This document shows positions 24,763 through 36,670 of a DNA stretch of 64,000 bases, in pieces. The stretch lies in NCBI RefSeq assembly GCF_020497125.1, contig NC_059072.1:75337697-75401696 (forward strand), in the 5' to 3' direction. A program made the position numbers and the translations under genes. The notes under the pieces are model-generated. The model searched no databases, had not been told where the DNA came from, and saw only the letters and a list, made by a program, of their open reading frames with translations. This stretch comes from Mauremys mutica. Its lineage: Eukaryota; Chordata; Testudines; Geoemydidae. Position 1 is the first letter of the stretch; every line of letters begins with the position of its first letter.

Positions 24763-24892
24763 CCTCCCGAGCGTTCCCCAGAAAGCTCCGCCGCGGGTCC
24801 GGCCTCCATTGGCGCTTTCGGCGGGGACCCTGGGCCGCCGCGGTGTTTTTCTTCGGGGCAGCCCGGCTCCTGTTCGTCCCCGCCGGTGCCAT
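24763..24892 (-). CDS. CCDC59: CCDC59 exon 1 (N-terminus)
   Basis: The ATG is at 24892 and 43 full codons plus one base precede the GTGAGT donor (24762-24757). The peptide is basic and alanine-rich. It then reads QWRPDPRRSFLGNARE, matching the family's WRP...F.G..RE start. It sits in the CpG island, 208 bp from the METTL25 ATG. No in-frame upstream ATG competes in the short intergenic gap. Confidence 0.92.
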
Positions 24893-25100
24893 CAGCCTTC
24901 CTCCGGTCCCTCAGACTCGTCGTCGCGCTCCGGACACGTCACCACACAGCGCCCGCCTCCTAACGGGCGGATGGCGACCTCTGCTCGGTGTTCGATTCGC
25001 CAGCCTGACCACCTGAGGCAAGGTGGAGCCCGAGCCACCCGGCCGCCAGGCATCACAAATCGAGCGCCGAACAAAAGTTCCCTCCTTCGCCGCCGCCGCC
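24893..25100. promoter_or_regulatory. Bidirectional promoter CCDC59/METTL25
   Basis: This is the 208-bp gap between the two divergent ATGs. It holds a CACGTCAC site (24935-24942, CREB/ATF-like), a GGGCGG GC box (24965-24970) and no TATA box. CGCCGCCGCCATG over the METTL25 start reads as a YY1-type ATGGCGGC on the other strand. Factor assignments are by motif only. Confidence 0.8.
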
Positions 25101-25377
25101 ATGTCGCGTTCCCTCGGCTCCCTCCCGCCCGAACCGGCAGCGGAGACGGTGGCCTCCCGGCTGCGGGCCGTGGCGCAGTTTCTCAGGCGGGCGCTGCCTC
25201 TGTGCCAGGCCCACACGGTGGAGTTTTACACGCGGGGGCTGTGGGGGCAGCTGGTGGCTCTCTCCCCCGAGGCGGTGCTGGAGGCGCTGGGCGGGGCCGG
25301 GCTCCTGCGGCAGCAGCAGCAGCAGCAGCAGCGCCCCCTGGAGGAGGCCGCCGGCACCGCCAGGCCCGGGCTATGGG
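25101..25377 (+). CDS. METTL25: METTL25 exon 1
   Basis: The ATG at 25101 has a good Kozak context (GCCGCCATGT). An in-frame ATG at 25023 exists, but the family N-terminus fits the later one. The exon encodes a leucine-rich helical segment (LRAVAQFLRRALPLCQAHT, then VEFYTRGLWGQLVALSPE). It then has seven consecutive glutamines from a pure CAG run (25311-25331), and ends before GTAAGT at 25378. The polyglutamine is absent from the human protein as I recall it. Confidence 0.92.
25311..25331 (+). repeat. METTL25: (CAG)7 in METTL25 coding exon
   Basis: Seven uninterrupted CAG codons encode Q7 in a loop between the N-terminal helices and the EEAAG segment. It is a potentially length-variable coding microsatellite. 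Confidence 0.95.
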
Positions 25378-25532
25378 GTAAGTGCCAGAACCCCCGTTCG
25401 GGGAGCGCTAGTGCCCCGGCGCTGCTGGTCCCATGCTGGGCGCTGGGGTCACTCCCTGGCTGACTCTGCCCCTCGTGGCTGTGTGACGAGGGCACGATAG
25501 GTGGCCGTCACTCCTGGCAGCTGGCGTAGTGT

Positions 25533-25665
25533 TGCCACCCTGGCATCCCGCTGGGTGTTTTTCTTCAAGCCCCAGCGCCTGGAGTCAGGTGATTCCATGG
25601 ACGCTCAGCTCCCTTGAAAAGAAATGCTGGTAGCCCTCCCGATTGCGAGACCCCAGGACTTGCAT
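25533..25665. repeat. Possible interspersed repeat fragment
   Basis: It contains 'gttgccaccctggcatcccg' followed by 'aagccccagcgcctggagtcaggtgatt', resembling a common reptile MITE I recall. No termini were found. Confidence 0.3.
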
Positions 25666-26164
25666 GTACTAAAAGATCAGACACCAGATGACAAAGGATA
25701 GAGGAACCCCACTTTTATTGTTTAAAGGATCGTGATTTTTAAGCCAAGCTCATAAGTTTTGATTGGTTGTGGTTGGCAGTGCTCCCTCCATGGCATCAGA
25801 GGAGAGACTCTGCAAAGCGTGAGACTGCGGAACGGACATCCCGTGCTACGTTGTCATGCTGCAGGGACATCACTGCTCCACCTGCCACAGCAAGAGGGAC
25901 CATCTCAATGTATTCTAAGATGATTGGGCAGTTTTTTGGTGCCATGTTATACTAGTGTGTTCAAAACTTCATTGCCTTGCTATGTAGCATCGCAAGTTGA
26001 TGGTGTTTGGTGGCCCATTCCAAGGAATCCTGAGGTCCATAAATATCTACCTTCCCTGCAGTCCCAAAAGCAGCAGGTACTTTCAGTATTGCTGCTGTTT
26101 CAAAAGAAAGTAAATCAGGAAACTCCTGGAAATACCGTGGGACATGCAGGCACAGACTCTAGAG

Positions 26165-26327
26165 CAGGGGTCAGCAACCTCTTGCATGTGGCTTGCCAGG
26201 GTAAGCACCCTGGCAGGACGGGCCAGTTTGTTTACCTGCCGCAGCCACAGGTTCGGCCGATCACGGCTTCCACTGGCCGCGGTTCGCCGCTCCAAGCGAG
26301 CCGCGTGCCAGAGGTTGCCAACCCCTG
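26165..26327. mobile_element. Palindromic hAT MITE with perfect 8-bp target duplication
   Basis: The ends are CAGGGGTCAGCAACCTC and GAGGTTGCCAACCCCTG. CTCTAGAG flanks both sides exactly (26157-26164 and 26328-26335). The element is largely self-complementary around its centre. It lies in METTL25 intron 1. Confidence 0.93.
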
Positions 26328-26335
26328 CTCTAGAG

Positions 26336-27689
26336 ATAACATTTGTATTCATACAGGAGACTTCTAGTGATAATGCACCAAGGGCTGCCTAGGCTGCTGA
26401 ACAGGAATATAGCAGCACCTCTTTGTCCCCATATCGCTGGTGCAGCAGTTGTTAATCTTAATAATAATACTTTTAAGGGACTTATTTATCAAGTTTTCAT
26501 GCTGGTTGTGCAGCAGCAGTTAACTAGCAGACACTATTCTCAGAGTTATGCTGACTTCATCGATGAGGCTGATGCTCAAACAGAAGTTTTGGATTAATAA
26601 GATATTATATATGTTGAAGTTGGTAAAATAATGATTCACATCTGTTGTCTTGTACTTGGACTACTGTAACCTTCTTTGCTTGTGCCTCAGATCTAGTCGT
26701 CCTCCTCAAATTCAGTTAATGGCTCTTGATCTGTTTCTGTATCAAGTTTAACTTCTTTTCATTGCTTTCAAGATACTACAACTCCAGCCCAAACTATGAG
26801 AGATTGGGAAGGGCTACAAATGAGATATTGGTGGGAAGCCCAGTCTCTCAGCTGTACCCAGGAGCTGGGATTCCAGGGGGCTGACCTTAGATCCTGCTTG
26901 TGGTCCCATCATTGGTATCAGCCTCTGTACAGTAGTTATCTGATAAATTTGAAGTCTTGCCCCTTTTCTCTGGCTTCTGGAAAGTAGAATTACCTTTATT
27001 TTTCTCTCTTCTCTCTGCAAAGCCTTATAGTCATTGGGGGGAGAAGATCTGCTTTGGGGGAGGGTCTTGTCCATTATTCTACTCATCCCCCCAGGATCTT
27101 TGCAAATACTCTCCATCACTCTTCATTTTTGAGTTGTCCTACCCAGTAAGCCTGTATCTGCTGCTGCTTGTAGTTTTCTCAAACAGCAGCTCTGAGAAGT
27201 TTACATAATGCATCCCACAATCTTTTGAATAGCATCAGTGAAACTCAGCAGTTTTGGTAACTTCTTTCTGTTTATACTTAGCAAAGTTAAGAGCAGCAGC
27301 AGTACATCGTCTGGGAGCATAATGTTTTAAAGTCTCATTCTGTGGGCAAGTTAGTGGCAGAAGGGTCAGGGAGGTGTCATTTGATTCATAAAAACCTACA
27401 GACTCATAATTTCAATGGCATCATCCTCTGGAGCATGGCATGGGGACTCACTGCCCAGGTCTACCTGCCCCTCCAGCTCCGGGTCCTTTAGTTGGTGGAA
27501 ATTTTGATAATACAGTGTCATTGGAAATGGGCTGAGTTGGGTATCAGTCAAAAGCCCTTTTTCCACACAAACACAATGGTACTAAACACAACAAACCTAA
27601 AACAATTGTGTAGATCTATATTAGAGAAAACGTTTAAAAATCATGTTTTTTTTGTAAATTATACTTTGAAACAATGATGCATTGCTTAC
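26336..27689. other. METTL25 intron 1: no feature seen
   Basis: No recognised element and no exon signature. Confidence 0.45.
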
Positions 27690-28668
27690 ATAAAAAAAAG
27701 GCACTGATCTTTCATAATCCTTGGGAAGTTAGCCTTGACATGTAGGACTGGAAACATTCAACAAAGTAATCATTATTGTTGTCTCCATCTCTGGCACCAC
27801 TCCTAGACACACTGTCACATTAATCCTTGTCCACACCACACTTGCACAATTCTGTATGAGACAGGCTGCTGGCCATATGTTTGCAGGGTGATGAGCATCT
27901 GGTCTTTGCACACGACCGTTTGATTAACTGAAGGATTCATTCGGGAGTACGTGATATTTCACAGATAACTGGTGTGATCAGTCCATCCTCCAGGACCCAT
28001 ACGTGTCCGATAGAGTAGTATTGGATGTGCTTGATTATCCCTGAGCCATTCCATTGCTTGATAATTTCCCCTCCTGATAGCAGGTAAAAATGCACCCATT
28101 GTCAGTGGCAATTTTTCTCCATTTGTCTGCTTCTTGAAAAAAGTCCACCAATGTAGAGTAATGTTGGTCTTCAAATCGTAAACTTGGCATATGAACACCC
28201 CCAATGCATTTGCATTTCATCAGTGACTGTCCAGCCACTTTCCTAGTGGCAACTGCAGAGACTAGTTGTCTTGTCACTTCCCCAGTGGTGACTGCTGTCA
28301 GTTGTCCTGCCATTCATATTGGGTGGGGGGACACAGGCCCACCCACTACTCCAGATTCCAACCTACAGTCCCTGTGGATCGCAGCCTCCTGCTGCACCTT
28401 TACTATCGCTGCCTTTCCCTTGGCCATTTCCCCATGGCCACAGCATCCCCCTCAGTCTTAGCCGCCTGTCCAGAGCTCCTTCTCTTCTCCGTGGGTTCCT
28501 GCCTGTACTAAGCTGTACTACTGATGCTCTGCCCTGAAGCTCTTTATATATGGGCCTGCTGGGCCCTGATTTGCCCCTCCTCACAGCCCCTCTCCTATTG
28601 GCTGCAACCTCCCTAGGACTCTATTAATCCTTTATTGTCCAGTGTGGGTCAAATGCCCCATCACAGCA
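27690..28668 (-). mobile_element. Unclassified retroelement-like relic with coding traces
   Basis: On the minus strand, 28668-28330 resembles a promoter segment: TGTGATGGGGC start, a CCAAT box and TATATAAAG near 28550. A frame then opens at 28313 and reads 92 codons (including HMPSLRFEDQHYSTL and FFQEADKW). It continues in shifted frames (GPGGWTDHTSYL) down to about 27960. Frameshifts and stops show decay. I do not recognise the protein. Confidence 0.4.
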
Positions 28669-28739
28669 TAACATAGGCCACAGAATTTCACTTGGTAATT
28701 TCTTCATGAAGACCAGAACTTCTAGTTGAGTTAGAGCAT

Positions 28740-30120
28740 GTCTTTTTGAAAGACATATCATCTTGATTCAAAGACTTAAAGTGATGGAGAATCTACCACA
28801 ATTCTTGCTAAATTGTTCCAATTATTAATTACCCTCAGTGTGTAAAAAATAAATAAATAAATAAATTGTCCCTTATTTCTAATCTATTTTTTCTACTTCT
28901 TCCAGCCCACCAAATTTTGTTACACTTTCCTTTGCTTGATTAAAGAGCCTTTTACTGCCAGCAATCTTCCCCCATATAAACTGTGATCCTAGACTGTGAT
29001 TAAGTCACCTCTTAATTTTCCTTCTCTTTGTTAAACTAAATCGATTGTGCTTCTTTAATCTCTCACTGCAAGACAGGTTTTCCAGACCTAGAACCATTTT
29101 TGTAGCTTTTTCTGAACCCTTTCTAATTCGTCAACATCCTTTTCGAAGTGTGGACACTTCAAAGTGTGAACCAGAACGGGACATAGTATTCCTATAGTGG
29201 TCTCACTAATGCCATATACAATGGTAATAACATATTCTTACGTCTACTCAGTATTCCTCTGCTTATACATTCAAGGATAGTATTCACTCTGTTAGCTCAC
29301 ACTAATCCCGATCGTCACTGCTTTCCAATATAGTTTCCCATATTATAGTGTGCCCTGTATTTTTGACTCCTACATGTATGATGTTGCATTAGCTATGTTA
29401 AAACACATGTTGTTCAAATTAGCCCAGTTTACAATGTGATCTGGGTTGTTCTGTATAACTATTATCCATCCTTATCATTATGTACCATCCACCAATTTTT
29501 GTGTCCTCTGAAAAACTTCACCAGTGATTTTATGTTTTCTTCCAGCTCACTGATAAAGATAGTAGGCTAGGAACAGATTGAGTCAGGAGCAGATCCTAGT
29601 GGGATCCCACAAAAAATGCCCTAGTTTTATGATGATTCCCCATTTGCAATTACTGTTTGAGATCTATCAGTAAGCCAGTTATTAATCCATTTAATATGCT
29701 ACAATGATTATAACTTTTTATCATAATGGTGTGCAGTAGTAAGTAACAAGCCGTATACAAATCTAAATAAATAATGTCAACACAGTTACCTTTTTAAACT
29801 AAACTGGCGCTCTCATAAAAAAAAATAAGTTTAGTTGACAACACCTATTTTCTGTAAAACCATTGTTGATTGGAATTATTTTATCATTTAATTCTTTACT
29901 GATTGCATCCTGTATCATCCTTTCCATGATTTTCTCTGGGATCGGTGTCAATCTAATTGGCCTGTAGTTACCTGGATCATTCCATTTACCCTTTCTAAAT
30001 ATTGGTGCATTACTTTTATTTCCAGCCTCCTGAGACTTCCCAAGTATTCCAAGATTGTTAAATGTCAACTTTAATAGTTCTGAGTGCTCCTGATGGAATT
30101 CTTTTAAAACTCTTGAATGC
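28740..30120 (-). mobile_element. CR1 LINE relic, antisense, with RT trace
   Basis: The CR1 3' region is reverse-complemented across 28740-29560. It joins a reverse-transcriptase fragment at 30068-29799, in which NYRPIRLTPIPEKIMERMI corresponds to the N-terminal RT motif of CR1. A (TAAA)n run lies at about 28844-28866. It is strongly decayed and in METTL25 intron 1. Confidence 0.8.
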
Positions 30121-30636
30121 TAAGAAATGAGCAGAAAATGTTTGGTAATGATCTGGTCAAGAGAGTGCGTGGGGGAATCAGTCCAAAGAGAGGAATCAAA
30201 CAAGCAGGTTAATGAAAAGATGCAAGAAGCAGTGAGGTCTAATTAGTCATTATAATAAAAATATAAGAGTGAGAAGACAGAAGAAAGAGAGCCAGACATT
30301 CAAGATGAGAAACTGAGAAGGAACCAGAAAACAATAAATAATGGCATCTCAGAGAGAGATGGAAAAGCCAAATGAAGGAGATGGAATTGTAGCAGGGAGA
30401 AAAGCAGCTTGGGCGTCAATACTGAGACCAGTGCTGCTGTTCAACATATCAACAATCTGAAAAATGAGGTAATAGCTATGTGGTCATATATGCCGATGAT
30501 TCAAAATTATTTAAGGTTAGGGAGGACTATGAGGAACTCCATTTGAGTCTAAAAAAGTAGTTGATTAAGTTGTAGACAATTATGCATTGAAAGGAACAAT
30601 TTAAAATAGGCATGCCCAGTGCCAAGTTCTCAAGTA

Positions 30637-31647
30637 CGGTAGCGCCTCACTTAATGTTGTTTCGTTGTTACATTGCTAATCAGTTAGAGAACATGCTTGT
30701 TTAAAGTTGCGCAGTGCTCCCTTATAACGCTGTTTGGCAGCTGCCTGCTTTGTCCACTGCTTGCAGAAAGAACAGCCCGTTGGAGCTAACTGGTGGGGGC
30801 TTGGAGCCAAGGTGGACCAGCAGCCCCCCTATTAGCTCGCCGCTCCCCTAAGTTCCCTGTGCAGCAGCCGCCCAGCAGGCTATCAGTTGCCGTCCGTTCA
30901 GCTGTCCCTCCCCCCGCTGCCATGTGCTGCTCCTGCCCTCTGCCTTGGAGCTGCTCCTGGGAGCCTCCTGCTTGCTGTTCCGTAGGGGGGCTAATGTCAG
31001 GGTGTCCCCCTTCCCCCATGCTCCTACCCCCCCCCCTTACCCAACCTCCATAGAGCGAGAGGGGACACAGCAGGGCTCAGGACAGAGGGAGCTTGCTAGC
31101 AGCAGCTGATGTCTCAACTTGCTGATCTACTTAAAAAGGAAATGTACTTAAGAGCGGGGTCAGCGTACTTAAAGGGGCAATGCGCATCTCTTGCTCTTAC
31201 ACACACACAGGTTGTGTGTCTCTGTCTCTATCTGCCATGCTTTCTCCTCTCCCTCCATTTGTGCTGCCTTGTAGAGTGTGAGGCTACATTAACAACAATG
31301 TGTTAACCCTTGAGGGCTCAGCTGAGTGCTTGTTCATCATTTAGCAGTAAGGCATTCCCTGGGAAATATCCCACCCTCTTCCACCCTCTGACTTTACCAT
31401 CTCAGCCAAGCTTCACAATCATCATTGCTGTGTACAGTATTAAATTGTTTGTTTAAAACTTATACTGTGTGTATGTATATATATATATATATAATAAAGT
31501 CTTTTGTCTGGTGAAAAAAATATCCCTGGAACCTAACTATCCCTATTTACATGAATTCTTATGGGGAAATTGGATGAGTTTAACATAGTTTTGCTTAAAG
31601 TTGCATTTTTCAGGAACATAACTACAACGTTAAGCATGGAGTTACTG
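30637..31647. mobile_element. 1-kb DNA transposon flanked by TA, non-autonomous
   Basis: Its inverted ends are CGGTAGCGCCTCACTTAA and the complement of CAGTAACTCCATGCTTAAC, flanked by TA on both sides (30635-30636 and 31648-31649), as in mariner-type elements. The interior is GC-rich (30780-31100) and contains a (TA)n run near 31478-31494. I see no transposase. It is the longer relative of 13958-14400. Confidence 0.75.
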
Positions 31648-32683
31648 TACAAGATACAGGCATCATTGTGGATTTCTCAGTGAAGATATCTGTGAAATGT
31701 GTATCTGTTTTGGTTTTTTTAAGTGAATAAAAGGTTGTATGGAGAAGAAAACAGAAAATATGGTAATGCATTTATTTAAATAGATGGTTCGTTTCAATTT
31801 GAATAATGTGTTAAGTATTGGTCATATTATTTCAAAACCCAGGACAAATAGAAAAAGCAAATGGAGAAGAGAAATGAAAATGATTGAAGGTATGTATAGT
31901 AGCTATTCAGTATTATGAGAGGTTTAAAAGACTATGCTTATTTAGTTTGGAAAAAAAGACTGAAGTTATGATGCATAAAATACTGTAACTTATAGAGGTA
32001 CTGGTTCAGGGAACGGATATACTTTCAGTGCTCAAAGGAATGTGACATCGAGGTTATATATCCAAAATACATTACTGCAAATCTGGATAAAATTAGGTTT
32101 CCCATTACATATGGCAAGACCTTCACCTCCTAAGAGTTAATGAGAAGTTCAGGTCTGATTATACATACAGAATCTCGAAATTGTATAAGATTAATGGCAT
32201 GTAGAAAACCATTCAGGCAACCACTGTTTTTATTTAAGTTGTCTTATAATAAGGGGACACTAAATGAAATGTAAAGGCAACATTGAGAGTGGATTAAGAA
32301 AAATGGATTCTCTACACCAAGTAAAGATTGCTAATAACAATTCAAATATTTCTACAAAGTAAAAGGTTGTTTTTTTGAAAACTGGCACAAAACAATTATT
32401 TTGTGCAATATTTTGAATTGTCATATGGATGCCAAGTGCTTAATATTGCTTAATACAGGAGGGTGATTTCTTCTATTAACTGATTCCAAGAACATTCCCA
32501 TGTAATTTCCATATAGATCAGATTTTCATATAAGGAGTGTATAAAGGTTATAACCCTCATTTCATGTGGCTTACATAAATTCAGATCCAGTTTTAGACAG
32601 AGAGAATTCCTACTCAATTTTTCATGCACCTAAGATCTGGCATTTACTAAGTTACATCTCATTTATCTAGCCATGATTTAGAT

Positions 32684-33031
32684 CAGGGGTTCTCAACCTT
32701 TTTCCTTCTGAGCCCCTCCCTCCCCCAACAGTCTATAAAAATTCCACAGCCCACCTGTGCTGCAATAACTGATTTTCTGCATATAAAAGCCAGGGCGGCA
32801 TTAGGGGGTAGCAAACAGGACAATTGCTTGGGGCCCCATGCCACAGGGACCCCCATGAAGTGACATTGCTCAGGCTTCAGCTTCAACCCGGGGTGATGGG
32901 GCTCAGGGACCTGGGCTTCAGCCTCATGCAGTGGTACTTCGGCTTTCTGCCTTGGGTCACAGCAAGTCTAATGCTGGCCCTGCTTGGAGGCTGCCCTGAA
33001 ACTTACTTGGACCCCTGGTTGGGAACTACTG
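32684..33031. mobile_element. hAT MITE with perfect 8-bp target duplication
   Basis: CAGGGGTTCTCAAC begins the element and GTTGGGAACTACTG ends it. ATTTAGAT flanks both sides exactly (32676-32683 and 33032-33039). It is the same family as 23002-23205. Confidence 0.93.
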
Positions 33032-33039
33032 ATTTAGAT

Positions 33040-35320
33040 GACTGTAAAGTTAGAGATAGATTTTCTAAAAAGTCTGTAACCATTTATTTTGAATTTTTAT
33101 GCTGTAAATTGCTCAAATATTCATGGTATAATTTTAACTTTTTGGCACGTTTATTGTTTGCCTGAAGACCTAGTTACAGGTGCATGAGCTGACTGGTTAA
33201 TGGACATACTAGATTTCATGTGGTGGGCAATCTTAAAGTTAAAATGCCTTGAGAAATTCCTGCCTTTGTGACATTTCCAAACAACATGCACTACAATTCT
33301 GTACTTTGAGGAAACAATTGAGCTGTCTTTGATATAATTGGGTTTTGGTTTTTTTAGCTGCTAGCTAAATAACCATTTAAATTGTTAGGATTATGTATAC
33401 AGATGATAGCATGCTAATATTACATGATGATCTAAATATTTGTGTGCTGTCCTGCAACATATTATTTAGTGATATAATAGAATTCAATGAAGTTAAGTAA
33501 TATTACAGTCTCTTAATTCCTTTTATTTCAGTGAATACTTGTAAACATACCTTTAACAATACAAAAGCAGATATCAGAAGGAGTGCTGTATTTTGGTATT
33601 CCTATATTCGTGGAAAAGCCTTTTTTTTGCAAATAGTTTTACCTAATTAAGTAAGAATGATGCAGAAATGGATAGTTGGATCCATTTAACAATTTAACAA
33701 GTTCTATTTGAGGTTAACGTTGGCACAATAAGGACATGACTATTTTACAGATAATCCTTTAATGAGCTCATTGCATGCATTTCCAATACATTGGAGTTAT
33801 TTATTTACAGCTTTCACATATTACTATGAAATAAACCAGACTAACCTATACAAAATAGGTCACTGAGCGTAAGTGGGCAATATATATTTACTTTATTTGT
33901 TTATAGATAACTTGCAATTGTTTTCACTTCCCCAGATTAAATGCAAATATTTCATCTAATCTTCATCAACAGCTGAATTGCCCTTAATAGAAAGAACAAA
34001 AATGTTTCAGTCACTAATGCTTGGTTTAAGATAATAATACAGATGTGTTTTAGTCTGTGTAATCTTTCCCATCACATTGTTAAAGAAATGCATACATCCA
34101 TAGTTAACAAGAGTTTCTTGTTTTCATAGATTCATTATAGTGAAATATTTTCCAAAACTATGCTATTATTCCTGTTTGAGGGGAGGAAAGAGTAACAGTA
34201 CCATTGTAATGACAAAGGACATATTTTCCCCAAGTTTTAATTTTATTTATTGATGTTAGAAACCAGTATATTTAAAAGATAAGAACCTCTCAGGAATACC
34301 TCTATCTAGCCAGATGTTGAGGAAGGAATCACTCAGAAACCAAAATATGTTTTCAGCATATATATATAAAAGTTATTGAAATGAAAGTTCATTCATATCT
34401 GTTTTTTATTCATTTTACATATGCTAAAGAAGTATTTTAAAATATAGCCTAAAGACTTTAAAATCTATATTTTAAAAAAAGTGCTTAGTTAATTTTGGAT
34501 GATTATATACAAATGAATGGGAGAAATAAATTGTGTTGGAAAAGGGTTTCTTATGATTGCCCTGAACCAAAGAAATTTTTTAGTGTAGTAATTTTTAAAA
34601 AAGACTATAATTCTTGTAATCCTTGTCTTTATAACTCATGATTGTATATGCCAGGTTTATAAAAATGCTGAAAGGAAATTTACTGGATGTTGGTTAGTCT
34701 GCAAGAAATTTAATTCTATGCTAAATAAATTTATATTTATGTTTATAAATTTATATACATAATATTAGATTGGATTGGAATTTTCACAAGTTTTACAATA
34801 AAAAGTAGTAACAACTATGCTGTACCACTTAAAACATCATAATGCCTGTGAAACAAAATTGGAACACCTCTTCCCCGACAGGAAAATCAGGTTGTTGTTT
34901 TTTTCCTCTTGGCAACACCGATGAACAGCTGGCTAGTAGAGAAATCCCTCTGCAGTTTGAGATTTAATACTCAATCTCTGTCATACTCCCAACAATTGCT
35001 GGCCTGTAGCCTTGGTTGTTGACTCCCCCGACCTTTAATCTGGGTCTCTTGCTTGATAGATTAGTGAGTTGTCTGTACTGTATCAAACCTAAGGATTTCT
35101 ATGCAATTTTTATTTCTTTTGGCTATACTTATTTTGTGGATTTGAGTGAATTTCATGGAATTCTGTCCCAGGGAATTGAAAGTAAGTTAAACTTTTAAAA
35201 ATACATTTTTTTATTCAGTAATGTTGATAAGGAAACAAAAAGAATCATGTATAGTTTCACTCCTTGAAACAAACCCACAGCTGATTTTTTCTGGCCAGCA
35301 GTGTAGAGAGAAAGTGGAGA
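33040..35320. other. METTL25 intron 1: no feature seen
   Basis: Very AT-rich intron sequence with only short open frames. Confidence 0.45.
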
Positions 35321-35663
35321 GAAATTACTAGGGCTGTCAATTAATTGTAGTTTACTCGCGATTAACTAAAAAATATTAATCGCGATAAAAAAATGGATTG
35401 TGATTAATTACAATGTTAAACAATGGAATTTCAGTTGAAATGTATTAAATATTTTGGATGCTTTTCTACATTTTAAAATATATTGACTTCAATTACAAAT
35501 ATTTGCACTGTAAAATGATAAACAAAATAAACAGTGTTTTTCAATTCACCTCATACAAGTACTGAAGGGCTGTCTGTTTGTTGTGAAAGTGCAATTTACA
35601 ACTGTAGATTTTTTTTCAGAAAAAAATAATGTAAAACTTTAGCACCTACAAGTCCACTCAGTC

Positions 35664-35897
35664 CTACTTCTTTTTCAACCAACTACTAAGACAAACAAGT
35701 TTGTATACATTTACAGGTGGTAATGCTGCCCACTTCTTACTTAAAATGTCACCTGCAAGTGAGAACAAACGTTCACACGGGACTTTTGTAGCTGGCATTG
35801 CAAGGTATTTACGTGCCAGATATGCTAAACATTCGTATGCCCCTTCATGCTTCGGCCACCATTCCAGAGGACATGCTTCCATCCTGATGATGCTCAT
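35664..35897 (-). pseudogene. Inverted copy of the hAT C-terminal domain
   Basis: 77 codons on the minus strand read MEACPLEWWPKHEGAYECL, then LAYLARKYLA, VPCERLFSLAGDI and a terminal VCLSSWL. This is the hAT dimerisation region with the canonical CERLFS motif. It is better preserved than the plus-strand equivalent in the same element. It has no catalytic part and is not a complete gene. Confidence 0.8.
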
Positions 35898-36111
35898 TAA
35901 AAAAATAATGTGTTAATTAAATTTGTGACTGAGCTCCTTGGGGAGGAGAATTGTATGCCTCCTGCTCTGATTTACCCACATTTTGCCATATGTTTCATGT
36001 TATAGCAGTCTCGGATGTTGATCCAGCACATGTTGCTCATTTTAAAAACGCTTTCACTGCAAATTTGACAAAATGCAAAGAAGGTACTAATGTGAGATAT
36101 CTAAAAATAGA

Positions 36112-36530
36112 TTAAACACTTGACCCAAGGTTTAAGAATCTGAAGTGTCTTCCAAAATCTGAGAGGGATGAGGTGTGGAGAATGCTTTCAGATATCTTAA
36201 AACAGCAACACTCCAATGCGGAAACTATAGAACCTGAACCACCAAAAAAGAAAATCAATCTTCCGCTGGTGGCATCTGAGTCAGATGATGAAAATGAACA
36301 TGCATTGATCCGCACTGTTTTGGATTGTTATCGAGCAGAACATATAATCATCATGAACGCATGTCCTCTGGAATGGTGGTTGAAGCATGGAGGGCAATAT
36401 GAATCTTGTGATTCCGGAGCCATGTGAATGCCTGTTCTCACTTTCAGGTGACATTGGAAACAAGAAGCAGGTAGCATTATCTCCTTCAAATGTAAACAAA
36501 GTTGTTGGAGCAATTGGCTGAACATGAAGT
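36112..36530 (+). pseudogene. hAT transposase remnant, plus-strand arm
   Basis: It shows the same order as 445-1080 (LDPRFKxLKCLPKSERDEVWRML-like start, PPKKK, acidic SESDDENEH, LEWW) but with stops and frame changes. These include a stop at 36113-36115 and loss of the LAYLA segment before the CECLFSL motif. Confidence 0.75.
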
Positions 36531-36670
36531 AGGACTGAGTGGACTTGTAGACTCTAAAGTTTTACATTGTTTTATTTTTGAATGCAGGTTTTTTTGTACA
36601 TAATTCTACATTTTTAAGTTCAAATTTAATGATAAAGAGATTTCACTACAGTATTTGTAATGGGGGAATT

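Larger units (their letters stand above)
12208..24892 (-). other. CCDC59: CCDC59 gene, complete coding span, four exons
   Basis: This gene encodes the vertebrate homologue of TAP26/CCDC59, in the Fyv7/TAP26 rRNA-processing family. In other species the protein is nucleolar, linked to small-subunit pre-rRNA processing, and reported as a partner of NKX2-1. Joining the exons (130, 223, 100 and 162 nt) gives a 204-residue protein in one uninterrupted frame with GT-AG junctions of phases 1, 2 and 0. The product is strongly basic. It has an N-terminal WRP motif, a central YKKLL...HLYLAE segment and a C-terminal charged coiled coil ending in a [16 protein letters not shown] motif. Human CCDC59 is about 241 residues. 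The difference lies mostly at the end of exon 2, where the mammalian protein has extra acidic EEQC-type repeats. The gene shares its promoter with METTL25, as in human. Confidence 0.95.
24385..25480. promoter_or_regulatory. CpG island spanning both first exons
   Basis: GC content and CpG density rise sharply here against AT-rich flanks, covering CCDC59 exon 1 and METTL25 exon 1. A run of about 13 G lies near 24659-24671 in CCDC59 intron 1. The long open frames across this block are a by-product of GC richness. Confidence 0.85.

Noticed and set aside
24479..25381. 300-codon plus-strand open frame across the CpG island
   Set aside because: It runs antisense through CCDC59 exon 1 and out of frame through METTL25 exon 1. 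GC-rich sequence has few stops and it has no recognisable domain.
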